A stretch of DNA of 17,147 bases from CAZPMO01 sp964587515. Lineage in GTDB: Bacteria; Pseudomonadota; Alphaproteobacteria; MPNO01. Below, in pieces: positions 1-7,673 of the stretch. The stretch is from positions 1 to 17,147 of the forward strand of contig CAZPMO010000102.1 of NCBI GenBank assembly GCA_964587515.1, written 5' to 3'. A program made the position numbers and the translations under genes. Position 1 is the first letter of the stretch; each line of letters begins with the position of its first letter. The notes beneath the pieces were generated by a model. It was given only the letters and a program-made list of their open reading frames with translations, made no database searches and was not told where the DNA came from.

Positions 1-53
<53 letters not shown>

Positions 54-114
54 ACCGGGTCGTGAGGCTGTTTAGCAAAGGTGTGGGGCTTTGTGAAGGG
101 AGGAAGTGGGGCGG

Positions 115-1266
115 TCAGAAATCCTCGGACTCGCCGTGGCGGCCGATCTGCGCGTCGCGGTGGACCGAGGCGCTTAGGATGAGCCCGAACCCGACCATCA
201 CCGCCAGCATCGCCGTTCCGCCATAGGAGATCAGCGGCAGCGGCACGCCGACCACCGGCACCAGCCCCATCACCATCGCGACATTGATGAACACATAGAG
301 GAACACCGTCACCGTCACGCCGATACACAGGATGCGGCCGAACTGGTTGCGCACGCGGAGGCTGATCGCGATGCCGTAGGCGAGCAGCATCATGTAAAGC
401 CCGATCAGGGCGAGCCCGCCGGCCAGCCCGAATTCTTCCGCGAACATGGTGAAAATAAAATCGGTCTGCTTTTCCGGCAGGAAGTTGAGATGGCTCTGGG
501 TGCCCTGGATGAAACCCTTGCCGAAGATGCCGCCCGAGCCCAGTGCGATTTTCGATTGCAGGATGTGATAGCCGGCGCCCAGCGGATCGCTTTCCGGATC
601 GAGAAAAGTCAAAATCCGCTTCTTCTGATATGAGTGGAGGAAGCTCCACCCGACCGGCAGCGCCGCGAGCCCGGCGGCCAGCACGACGCCGAACTTCCAC
701 AGCCGCACGCTGACCACGAACAGGATCGCGCCACCGGCGGCAAGCAGCATGATCGCGGTGCCGAGATCGGGCTGGCGCAGCACCATCACGGCGGGGGCGA
801 GAATCGTGATCACGGGGATCACCAGGTTGATCGGCCGCGCCACTTCTTCCAGCGCGATGCCGTGAAAATAGCGCGCCAGCGCCAGGATCATCGATATCTT
901 CATCAGTTCCGACGGTTGCACGTTCAGGAACCCGAAGCTGATCCAGCGCTGCGCCCCCATGCCCGTCGAGCCCACGAATTCGACCGCGCCCAGCAACGCG
1001 AGCGTCGCGAAATAGATCACATAGGCATAGCGCAGCCAGATCCGGATATCGGTCAGCGCCACCGCAAGCATCAACACCAGGCTTATCGCGAAGCGCATCA
1101 TCTGACGCGACGCCCAGGGGCTCCAGCTGCCGTTGGCGGCGGAATACAGCATCGCCGCGCCGATCGCGGCGGTCACGCATAACAGCAGAACCAGCGGCCA
1201 GTTGAGATGCAGCAGTTTCTGTCCGAAGGAGAGTTCACCCGAATTCGGCGCGAAATGGTACCGCAT
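115..1266 (-). CDS. rodA: RodA, SEDS-family peptidoglycan glycosyltransferase of the elongasome
   Basis: This 383-residue protein is a polytopic inner-membrane glycan polymerase of the SEDS family, which uses lipid II to build side-wall peptidoglycan together with PBP2. It has many hydrophobic segments from about residue 18 onward, consistent with the roughly ten-helix fold. Family motifs are present: QPDLGTA in the middle and a loop with EKQTDFIFTMFAEEFG, where the Asp of TDF matches the essential SEDS aspartate. The C-terminal part carries PLISYGGTAML, also typical. Length is normal. The ATG start shares its A with the mrdA stop (TGATG), so translation is probably coupled to PBP2, its known partner. 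It is the last gene of the mre/mrd cluster. Confidence 0.96.
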   Translation of the reverse strand: MRYHFAPNSGELSFGQKLLHLNWPLVLLLCVTAAIGAAMLYSAANGSWSPWASRQMMRFAISLVLMLAVALTDIRIWLRYAYVIYFATLALLGAVEFVGSTGMGAQRWISFGFLNVQPSELMKISMILALARYFHGIALEEVARPINLVIPVITILAPAVMVLRQPDLGTAIMLLAAGGAILFVVSVRLWKFGVVLAAGLAALPVGWSFLHSYQKKRILTFLDPESDPLGAGYHILQSKIALGSGGIFGKGFIQGTQSHLNFLPEKQTDFIFTMFAEEFGLAGGLALIGLYMMLLAYGIAISLRVRNQFGRILCIGVTVTVFLYVFINVAMVMGLVPVVGVPLPLISYGGTAMLAVMVGFGLILSASVHRDAQIGRHGESEDF

Positions 1267-3140
1267 CAGCCGCGTTTGCCGTCGCCGTCCACGGCGGCGA
1301 CCTTGCCGGTTTCAGGTTTGCGGGCGGAATACCGCTTTTGCGCCTCGGCCAGCAGATCGCGCGCGATCGGCGCCGCCGCCTTCGATCCGCCGCCGCCATG
1401 CTCGACGATCACCGCCACCGAATAGCGCGGATCGGCGACCGGCGCGAAACCGACGAACAGCGCGTGGTCGCGATCCTTCCACGGGCGCTCGTGGTTTTTC
1501 AACACGCGGGTTTCGCGTTCGCGCTTGGATATCCGCCGTACCTGGGACGTTCCGGTCTTGCCGGCCATTTCCATCCCCGGCGTCTTGATGCGCGCGCGAT
1601 AGGCGGTGCCGCGCTGGGTATTGGTGACGCTGTTCATGCCCTTCTGAACGATGCGGAGCGCGGCTTCGGAAACCCCGATACCGGGAATCTCGTCGGGCGC
1701 ATCCGGATTTTTGGCCGCCTCGCGCACCAGTCTGGGCGTCACGCCGCGTCCGCCATTGGCGATTCTGGCCCCCATCACGGCGAGTTGCAGCGGCGTCGCG
1801 AGCACAAATCCCTGGCCGATGCCGGTGATCAGGGTCTCGCCTTTCTGCCACGGCGCGCCGATGGTCGCGCGCTTCCACTCCCGCGTCGGAATCAACCCGT
1901 CGCGTTCGCCGGGAAGGTCGACCCCCAGCGGCTGTCCCAATCCGAATTTCCGCGCCATGCGAGCGATGCGATTAACGCCGACGCGCCGTGCGAGGTCATA
2001 AAAATAGATATCGCAGGATTGCTGAAGCCCCTGCACCATGTCGAGGGTGCCGTGCCCGCCTTTCTTCCAGCAATGAAAGCGCGCATTGCCGAGGGTCGTG
2101 AAGCCGCGACAGAATGTCTTGTGTTCCGGGCCGACGACGCCGGCCTCGAGCGCCGCCAGGGCGACAATCATCTTGAAAGTCGATCCCGGCGAATAAAGCC
2201 CGGAGACCGCCTTGTTGGTCAGCGGCGACAGGGGATTGCCGACAAGGTTTTTCCACTGCCGCGCCGACAGCCCCTTGGTGAATTCGTTGGGATCGAAACT
2301 CGGCACCGAGGCCAGCGTGAGGATATCGCCGGTGCGGCTGTCGAGCACCACGGCGGCGCCGCTCTTTTCCTTCGTCAGCCGCTCCATGGCGAACCGCTGA
2401 AGACCGTAATCGATCGAAATCTGGATGTCGTCGCCGGGCTGGCCCTGATCGCGTTCGAGTTCCTGGATGACGCGGCCGACGGCGTTGACCTCGACCTGGC
2501 TGTTGCCGGCCTTGCCGCGCAGCCGCAGGTCGTAGATTTTTTCGATGCCGTTCTTGCCGATACGGAACCCCGGCAGTTCGAGCAACGGATCGCCGGTCAG
2601 GTCTTTTTCGGATACCGCCGCGACATAACCCAGGATATGGGCGGCGGTGCCGGCATCGGGATATTCGCGGCTCTGGCCCACATCGATGCTGATGCCGGGC
2701 AGGTCGGGGCCATGCACCTCGATGCGCGCGACGTCGCGCCATTCGAGATTTTCGCGAATCGTGATGGGGACGAAGCGCCGCCGTTTGCGCACCTCGCGCA
2801 GAATCCGCTGCCGTTCGTTGGGGCCGATCCGAATGATACGCCCCAGCGTGTCCAGGGTGGAATCCAGGTCGTGCGCGTTCTCGGCGACCAGCAGGACGCG
2901 GTAGTTTTCCCGGTTGACCGCCATCGGCGCGCCGAACCGGTCGAGGATGCGGCCACGCGGCGGCGGCAGCAGCCTTAGATTTATACGGTTTTCGTCCGCC
3001 AACATCTTGTAGCGGTTCGATTGCAGCACCTGGAGCTGATACATGCGCCCGGCCAGCACCAGGAAGACCGCGACCTGACCGCCGGCCAGCACCGCCGTGC
3101 GCCGGGTGAACGATTTATATCGGACATTGTCGTGGTACAT
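1266..3140 (-). CDS. mrdA: Penicillin-binding protein 2, elongasome transpeptidase
   Basis: This 624-residue class B penicillin-binding protein cross-links peptidoglycan during side-wall growth. Residues about 15-35 form a single membrane anchor, followed by the periplasmic pedestal (PPRGRILDRFG near 60-70) and the transpeptidase domain from about 250. Catalytic motifs are intact: SxxK as S320-T-F-K323, the second motif as S375-C-D377 (SxD, as in other PBP2 proteins) and KTGTS at 528-532. Two cysteines lie at 344 and 357 near the active-site region. The start is ATG with a weak ribosome-binding site (GGTAGGCGG). It is 6 bp from the mreD stop and overlaps rodA by one base. Confidence 0.96.
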   Translation of the reverse strand: MYHDNVRYKSFTRRTAVLAGGQVAVFLVLAGRMYQLQVLQSNRYKMLADENRINLRLLPPPRGRILDRFGAPMAVNRENYRVLLVAENAHDLDSTLDTLGRIIRIGPNERQRILREVRKRRRFVPITIRENLEWRDVARIEVHGPDLPGISIDVGQSREYPDAGTAAHILGYVAAVSEKDLTGDPLLELPGFRIGKNGIEKIYDLRLRGKAGNSQVEVNAVGRVIQELERDQGQPGDDIQISIDYGLQRFAMERLTKEKSGAAVVLDSRTGDILTLASVPSFDPNEFTKGLSARQWKNLVGNPLSPLTNKAVSGLYSPGSTFKMIVALAALEAGVVGPEHKTFCRGFTTLGNARFHCWKKGGHGTLDMVQGLQQSCDIYFYDLARRVGVNRIARMARKFGLGQPLGVDLPGERDGLIPTREWKRATIGAPWQKGETLITGIGQGFVLATPLQLAVMGARIANGGRGVTPRLVREAAKNPDAPDEIPGIGVSEAALRIVQKGMNSVTNTQRGTAYRARIKTPGMEMAGKTGTSQVRRISKRERETRVLKNHERPWKDRDHALFVGFAPVADPRYSVAVIVEHGGGGSKAAAPIARDLLAEAQKRYSARKPETGKVAAVDGDGKRG

Positions 3141-3146
3141 CGCCGC

Positions 3147-3653
3147 CTACCGCACAACAGCGTGCTGGGTGCGCGCGAACAGCCAGGTCAGCAGCGGATA
3201 GGCCGCCACCGTCAGCAGCATCCGGAATACCACGGGCGCGGGATCTATGATGGTCCCGTGATAGGCCATGGTGACGACCCAGAACAGAATCGCCGATCCC
3301 GTCGCGATCAGCGCGAAAGCCCACCACACCACGGCGAAGGATTTGCCGAGGAAGAATCGCCGCTGGATGCCGACCGCGCCATGCACCAGCAACAGGATAA
3401 GAGCGCCGGTTCCGATTGGTGAGCCGATCAGGACATCCTGCCATAGCCCAAGCAGGAAGGCGGCGGACGGCGGGAACAGATCGGGGCGATAGATCGCCCA
3501 GTAGAAGACCGCCATCACGGCAAGGTCCGGAGTGACCCGGCCGAACTCGGGTATGTGGAAAGGCAGAGACGCGACCATGACCAGCAACAAGCTAAGGACG
3601 AACGGCCACAGATGGCGCGCCAACCGGTCGAGCCGCTGAATGACGACGGTCAT
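3147..3653 (-). CDS. mreD: MreD, rod-shape-determining membrane protein
   Basis: This 168-residue, strongly hydrophobic protein has about five predicted membrane segments, beginning at about residue 15 (WPFVLSLLLVM). The segment with DLAVMAVFYWAIYRPDLFPP followed by GLWQDVLIGSPIG is typical of MreD. MreD works with MreB, MreC, RodA and PBP2 in the elongasome. The ATG overlaps the mreC stop by 4 bp (ATGA) and I see no clear ribosome-binding site, which suggests translational coupling to mreC. The family is poorly conserved in sequence, so the call rests on size, hydrophobicity, short motifs and the invariant position between mreC and mrdA. Confidence 0.92.
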   Translation of the reverse strand: MTVVIQRLDRLARHLWPFVLSLLLVMVASLPFHIPEFGRVTPDLAVMAVFYWAIYRPDLFPPSAAFLLGLWQDVLIGSPIGTGALILLLVHGAVGIQRRFFLGKSFAVVWWAFALIATGSAILFWVVTMAYHGTIIDPAPVVFRMLLTVAAYPLLTWLFARTQHAVVR

Positions 3654-4564
3654 GGCGCCGGGGTGGGCGTCGGGGCGGGCGTTGCCGCCGCGCCGCTATC
3701 GGCGGTTTTGTCGGTGTCGTCGGGACCGCTGGTGGCGGGCCGAAAATCGATGATCCGGACATATTCGAGCCGGCCGAGTCGAACCATCGGCAAGACACGC
3801 AGCTTGCCGTCGCGTACGGATGTGACGATTCCGACCGGCAGGTTCGGCGGGAGGACGCCGCCATGGCCGGAGGTGACAACGCGATCGCCCGGCTTGATGC
3901 CGGCGTTGCGGTTTAGAAAGGCAAGCTTTGGCTTATCGGAATTGTCGCCCGCAAGGATCGCGCGCTGGCGTTCGCCCGAAACGACCACCGGAATGCGCGA
4001 GTTGAGATCGGTGATCAGCAAAACCCGCGCCGATCCACCGCCGACCGATACAATCCTTCCGGCGAGTCCATTGCCTGTTACGACCGCCTGACCCTTTAAA
4101 ATTCCCTGGCGTGCGCCCGCATTGATCACGACGGAGCGGACAAATACCCCACCCGACGCGGCGATGACACGCGCCGAACTGTAACGCTCGCGTGGCGAGG
4201 GGACGTAGTTGAGCTGTGTCCGCAGCGATTGGTTTTCGGCGGCCAGCTTGCGGGCCGCGGCCTGCCATTGCAGCAGGCGGGCGTTCTGCTCGCGCAGACG
4301 ATTGTTTTCCGCGTGGAGATCGACCAGGCGCCAGAAATTCTCGATGGTCTCGGCGACGGTCGCGACTGGATTGGATGCGGCGTCCATGATCGGCGCGACG
4401 ACGTCGATTACGCCCGCGCGCATGCGCTCCATCACCACGGTTTCGGCCTTGCTCAACAGCATCAGGCCGAAAGCGGCGAGAATCAGGAAGAGGAAGGCAA
4501 ACCGCTGCGTCAGCGCCCTGAGCGGCAACGCAATGCGGAGAACCGTACCCGCGCGATTCTTCAA
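3650..4564 (-). CDS. mreC: MreC, periplasmic scaffold of the elongasome
   Basis: This 304-residue bitopic protein has an N-terminal membrane helix (about residues 20-40), a coiled coil (about 75-120, including HAENNRLREQNARLL and ENQSLRTQL) and a beta-rich periplasmic domain with GLAGRIVSVGGGSARVLLITD and the VVTSGHGGVLPPNLPVGIV region typical of MreC. The tail is a low-complexity stretch rich in Pro, Thr and Ala (ATPAPTPTPAP). The most upstream plausible start is TTG at 4564, preceded at good spacing by GGGGGA; starting further downstream would cut into the membrane anchor. The 64-bp gap to mreB contains a 10-nt palindrome (CCGTTAACGG, 4601-4610) but no U-tract, so I expect cotranscription with mreB. 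Confidence 0.95.
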   Translation of the reverse strand: MKNRAGTVLRIALPLRALTQRFAFLFLILAAFGLMLLSKAETVVMERMRAGVIDVVAPIMDAASNPVATVAETIENFWRLVDLHAENNRLREQNARLLQWQAAARKLAAENQSLRTQLNYVPSPRERYSSARVIAASGGVFVRSVVINAGARQGILKGQAVVTGNGLAGRIVSVGGGSARVLLITDLNSRIPVVVSGERQRAILAGDNSDKPKLAFLNRNAGIKPGDRVVTSGHGGVLPPNLPVGIVTSVRDGKLRVLPMVRLGRLEYVRIIDFRPATSGPDDTDKTADSGAAATPAPTPTPAP

Positions 4565-4628
4565 TTTTCCCCCGTTCTCAAAATCCGCGCATGGCCGTCG
4601 CCGTTAACGGATTCCTGGCCGTAAGACT

Positions 4629-5669
4629 TTAGTACATGGTCGTCAGAACATTTCTGAGGACCTTCATCTCTTCCAGGCAGCGTCCGGTGCCGAGCGCGAC
4701 GCAGGAAAGCGGCTCCTCGGCCAGCGTGACCGGCAGCCCCGTGGCGTGACGCAGCACCAGATCGACATTGCCCAGCAACGCGCCGCCGCCGGTAAGCACG
4801 ATGCCCTTATCGACGATATCGGCGGCAAGTTCGGGCGCGGTGTGCTCCAGCGCGACCTTGACCGCCTCGATGATCGAGCTCACCGGTTCGGCCAGGCTTT
4901 CGGCGATCTGGCGTTCGCTGATCACGAGTTCCTTGGGGACCCCGTTCATCAGGTCGCGGCCCTTGATCTCCATGATCTCGCCGTCGCCGTCGGCCGGCAC
5001 GCAGGCCGAACCGATCTGCTTCTTGATGCGCTCGGCGCTGCCTTCGCCGACCAGGAGGTTATGATTCCGGCGGATATAGGCGATGATCGCTTCGTCCATC
5101 TTGTCGCCGCCGACTCGCACGCTGCGCGAATAAACGATGCCGCCCAGCGACAGCACCGCCACCTCGGTCGTGCCGCCGCCGATGTCGACCACCATCGAGC
5201 CGGTTGGCTCGGTGACCGGCAGGCCGGCGCCGATGGCCGCCGCCATCGGTTCCTCGATCAGGAACACCCGGCGCGCCCCGGCGCTTTCCGCCGATTCCTG
5301 AATGGCGCGGCGTTCAACCGCGGTCGAGCCCGATGGCACGCAGACAATGACCTGCGGGCTCGCGAAGCTGCGGCGGTTATGAACCTTGCGGATGAAATGC
5401 TTGATCATTTCCTCCGCGATTTCAAAATCGGCGATCACGCCGTCGCGCAACGGCCGGATGGCCTCGATGTTTCCCGGCGTTCGGCCGAGCATCATTTTCG
5501 CTTCGTCGCCGACCGCAAGCACCTGTTTCTTGCCTTTGACGGTCGCGATCGCGACCACCGAAGGCTCGTTCAGTACGATGCCCCGTCCCTTGACATAGAC
5601 CAGCGTATTCGCCGTGCCCAGATCAATCGCCATGTCGGCGGATAGAAGCCCAAGAAGCTTCGAAAACAT
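4629..5669 (-). CDS. mreB: MreB, actin-like cytoskeletal protein
   Basis: This 346-residue protein is the bacterial actin that forms membrane-bound filaments guiding side-wall synthesis. Nucleotide-binding motifs are present: phosphate-1 IDLGTANTLVYVKG near the N terminus, phosphate-2 VVDIGGGTTEVAV in the middle and the adenosine motif GIVLTGGGALLG near the C terminus. The N-terminal MFSKLLGLLSAD is the usual amphipathic membrane-binding segment. I chose ATG at 5669 because GAGGGA lies just upstream and the protein then begins as the family does; an in-frame TTG 24 bp upstream would add eight atypical residues. It is the first gene of the shape cluster, 76 bp after leuA. Confidence 0.97.
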   Translation of the reverse strand: MFSKLLGLLSADMAIDLGTANTLVYVKGRGIVLNEPSVVAIATVKGKKQVLAVGDEAKMMLGRTPGNIEAIRPLRDGVIADFEIAEEMIKHFIRKVHNRRSFASPQVIVCVPSGSTAVERRAIQESAESAGARRVFLIEEPMAAAIGAGLPVTEPTGSMVVDIGGGTTEVAVLSLGGIVYSRSVRVGGDKMDEAIIAYIRRNHNLLVGEGSAERIKKQIGSACVPADGDGEIMEIKGRDLMNGVPKELVISERQIAESLAEPVSSIIEAVKVALEHTAPELAADIVDKGIVLTGGGALLGNVDLVLRHATGLPVTLAEEPLSCVALGTGRCLEEMKVLRNVLTTMY

Positions 5670-5745
5670 GTTCCCTCGCTTAACTGTGACCAATCCGCGA
5701 CGACCGAATATCCGGCCGCCGCCACACCCAATGGGCGGTTTCCGA

Positions 5746-7293
5746 TTACGCCGACATCGCCGCCGGCGCCGTCTTCTCCCGCTTCACCAGAAGCTTGTTC
5801 AACGCGTTTACATAGGCCCGGGCGGAGGCCACCAATGTATCGGTGTCGGCGCCCCGGCCGTTGATCGTCTTGCCGTCCTCTTCCAGTCGAACCGTCACCT
5901 CGGCCTGCGCGTCGGTGCCTTCCGTGACCGCATGGACCTGATAAAGCAGCAGGCTGGCCTCATGCGGAAACAAATCCTTGATCGCGTTGAACGTCGCATC
6001 GACGGGGCCGTCACCGGTCGCCGTGGTCCGCTTGTTCTCGCCGTCCACGATCAGTTCGAGATCGGCGGTCTGCGGCCCGGTCGAGCCGCATACGACATGA
6101 AGCGAAGAGAACCTGATGCGATCATTCTCGCGGATGACTTCGTCGTCGATCAGCGCAATGATGTCCTCGTCATAGACGTCCTTTTTCTTGTCGGCGAGGT
6201 CCTTGAACCGACGAAAAGCGTCCTGCACCGCGTTCTCGCCGAGCTCATAGCCCAACTCGATGATCTTTTCGCGGAAGGCGTGACGTCCCGAATGCTTGCC
6301 CATGACCAGCGTCGATTCCCGCAACCCGACGGATTCCGGCGTCATGATTTCATAGGTGCCGGCGTGTTTGAGAATGCCGTCCTGATGGATGCCGGCTTCG
6401 TGCGCGAACGCGTTGGCGCCGACGATCGCCTTGTTCGGCTGCACCGTGAACCCGGTGACGGTGGAAACCAGCCGCGAGATGCGCGTGATCTCTTCGGTCT
6501 TGATTCCTGTTTCGTACTCCAGCGCGTCGTGACGGGTCTTGAGCGCCATCACGATTTCTTCCAGCGCGGCATTGCCGGCGCGTTCGCCGAGGCCGTTGAT
6601 GGTGCATTCGACCTGACGCGCCCCGGCTTTGACCGCCGCCAGCGAATTGGCGACGGCGAGCCCCAGGTCGTTGTGGCAATGGGCCGAGAAGATCGCCTTG
6701 TCGCTGTTGGGCACGCGCTCGCGCAGCATGGCGATCAGCCCGCCGAATTCGTCGGGCAGTGAATATCCCACAGTATCCGGCAGATTGATGCAGGTGGCGC
6801 CCGCGTTGATCGCGGCCTCGACGCAGCGGCACAAGAAATCGGGATCGGTGCGCGATCCGTCCTCCGGCGACCAGTCGACATCGTCGGTGTAGCTGCGTGC
6901 ATGGGTGACGCTGTCGACCACCGCCGCATAGACGTCCTCGGGCTCCATCTGAAGCTTGTATTTCATGTGCAGCGGGCTGGTCGCGATGAAAGTGTGGATG
7001 CGCGCGCGTTTGGCGGGTTTCAGGGCTTCGGCGGCGCGGTCGATATCGGCGCGGCCGGAGCGCGCCAGACCACACACGATCGGCTCGGAGACCAGCTTCG
7101 CGACCTCGCGCACTGCCTCGAAATCACCGTTTGAGGCAATCGGGAAGCCGGCCTCGATCACATCGACCCCCAGCTCTTCCAGCATTTCCGCGATACGCAA
7201 TTTCTCATCAAGGTTCATCGACGCGCCCGGCGACTGCTCGCCGTCACGCAAGGTGGTATCAAAAATAATGACTCGGTTCTGATCGGTGCTCAT
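5746..7293 (-). CDS. leuA: 2-isopropylmalate synthase
   Basis: This 515-residue enzyme condenses 2-ketoisovalerate with acetyl-CoA to 2-isopropylmalate, the committed step of leucine synthesis. The N-terminal TIM barrel begins with FDTTLRDGEQSPG (residues 11-23), whose D12 and R16 are the metal-ligand and catalytic positions. HCHNDLG at 205-211 and NGLGERAGN at 233-241 supply the other metal ligands (H205, H207, N241). The C-terminal part, from about 390 to the end, matches the LeuA allosteric domain that binds leucine, so feedback inhibition is expected. The ATG has a strong AAAGGAG seven bases upstream. The long upstream leader suggests additional control. Confidence 0.97.
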   Translation of the reverse strand: MSTDQNRVIIFDTTLRDGEQSPGASMNLDEKLRIAEMLEELGVDVIEAGFPIASNGDFEAVREVAKLVSEPIVCGLARSGRADIDRAAEALKPAKRARIHTFIATSPLHMKYKLQMEPEDVYAAVVDSVTHARSYTDDVDWSPEDGSRTDPDFLCRCVEAAINAGATCINLPDTVGYSLPDEFGGLIAMLRERVPNSDKAIFSAHCHNDLGLAVANSLAAVKAGARQVECTINGLGERAGNAALEEIVMALKTRHDALEYETGIKTEEITRISRLVSTVTGFTVQPNKAIVGANAFAHEAGIHQDGILKHAGTYEIMTPESVGLRESTLVMGKHSGRHAFREKIIELGYELGENAVQDAFRRFKDLADKKKDVYDEDIIALIDDEVIRENDRIRFSSLHVVCGSTGPQTADLELIVDGENKRTTATGDGPVDATFNAIKDLFPHEASLLLYQVHAVTEGTDAQAEVTVRLEEDGKTINGRGADTDTLVASARAYVNALNKLLVKREKTAPAAMSA

Positions 7294-7326
7294 CAGGGAG
7301 CTCCTTTCGCCTTAAACGGTTGCATA

Positions 7327-7391
7327 CTTAGGGTTCAATTGTGTCCCCTGAATGACCAACCGCCGGACGGCGCCATTCAGGGGTTCCTAAG
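7327..7391 (-). promoter_or_regulatory. Long hairpin in the leuA leader (candidate attenuator)
   Basis: A perfect 10-bp stem forms between 7345-7354 and 7374-7383 (CCCCTGAATG with CATTCAGGGG). It has an internal 4-bp CGCC/GGCG stem at 7361-7372 and an outer 6-bp pairing CTTAGG/CCTAAG between 7386-7391 and 7327-7332. One arm contains the stop codon of the 46-codon leader ORF. A competing hairpin (GGTTC with GAACC, within the last leader codons) would use part of the same arm. No U-tract follows on the minus strand, so if it regulates it is not a textbook intrinsic terminator. Confidence 0.5.
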
Positions 7392-7517
7392 TCGCAGAAC
7401 CTCGTCACCACAATACAGGAGCCCATAACGGGACGCGGACAACGGCGACCGGCGCCGGCCCAATCGGGCCGCCGGGCGGGACTTCAAGCCGCTGATGAAC
7501 TTCGTGGTCATCGTCAT
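7377..7517 (-). CDS. Possible leucine-rich leader peptide upstream of leuA
   Basis: This 46-codon ORF runs from ATG at 7517 (a second in-frame ATG at 7511) to TGA at 7377-7379. Leucine codons are concentrated near the end: consecutive CTC-CTG at codons 34-35, then CTG-CGA-CTT at 42-44, shortly before the stop. The stop codon itself lies inside the first arm of the large hairpin that follows. The product would be basic and has no recognisable domain. Position, size and leucine codons fit an attenuator leader peptide for the next gene, leuA, but the ribosome-binding site is weak. Leucine is common in any ORF, so the call is tentative. Confidence 0.4.
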   Translation of the reverse strand: MTMTTKFISGLKSRPAARLGRRRSPLSASRYGLLYCGDEVLRLRNP

Positions 7518-7528
7518 CCGTACACTGT

Positions 7529-7555
7529 CATAGGCAAACTCAATGTATGCCTATG
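7529..7555. promoter_or_regulatory. 8-bp inverted repeat, possible operator
   Basis: CATAGGCA (7529-7536) and TGCCTATG (7548-7555) form a perfect inverted repeat with an 11-bp AT-rich spacer. The half-site centres are 19 bp apart, about two helical turns. It lies just upstream of the putative leuA leader ORF and no U-tract follows on either strand, so an operator is likelier than a terminator. The cognate regulator is unknown. Confidence 0.35.
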
Positions 7556-7624
7556 TTAATTATGGTTAAGTTTCCGTTAGCGCACACCATAACTTCTCGC
7601 GCCCGCCACGGGAACAATAGCTCA

Positions 7625-7654
7625 TCTTTACGCCAAAGACGCCTGATATGGCAA
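7625..7654 (-). promoter_or_regulatory. Weak sigma-70-like promoter candidate for the leuA leader
   Basis: On the minus strand, TTGCCA (7654-7649) is followed after 18 bp by TAAAGA (7630-7625). The -35 is a good match and the -10 a poor one. It is one of several possible promoters in this AT-richer stretch, and I cannot choose between them from sequence alone. Confidence 0.22.
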
Positions 7655-7673
7655 CGATTTAATACGGTCGAAG

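Larger units (their letters stand above)
7294..7673 (-). other. ilvC-leuA intergenic leader region
   Basis: This 380-bp stretch between the ilvC stop and leuA holds no full-length gene. In transcription order I see a weak promoter-like pair, an AT-rich block with an 8-bp inverted repeat, a possible 46-codon leader ORF, and a long hairpin just upstream of the leuA ribosome-binding site. I see no intrinsic terminator with a U-tract after ilvC. The length and structure suggest that leuA has its own promoter and a regulated leader. Confidence 0.6.

Noticed and set aside
2010..2020. SxD (SCD) in place of SxN in the PBP2 active site
   Set aside because: SxD is the usual form of the second motif in PBP2 proteins, so it is not an anomaly.
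1338..2978. A 546-codon open frame on the plus strand opposite mrdA
   Set aside because: It is a shadow of the intact PBP2 gene, whose catalytic motifs are all in the minus-strand frame.
7328..7426. A 32-codon minus-strand ORF (ATG at 7426) in the leuA leader
   Set aside because: It overlaps the 46-codon candidate in another frame, has no ribosome-binding site, and contains only one leucine codon, so it is a poorer leader-peptide candidate.
7621..7650. GGCGTCTTTGGCG downstream of ilvC as a terminator
   Set aside because: The two GGCG segments are direct, not inverted, and no T-tract follows, so it cannot form a hairpin terminator.
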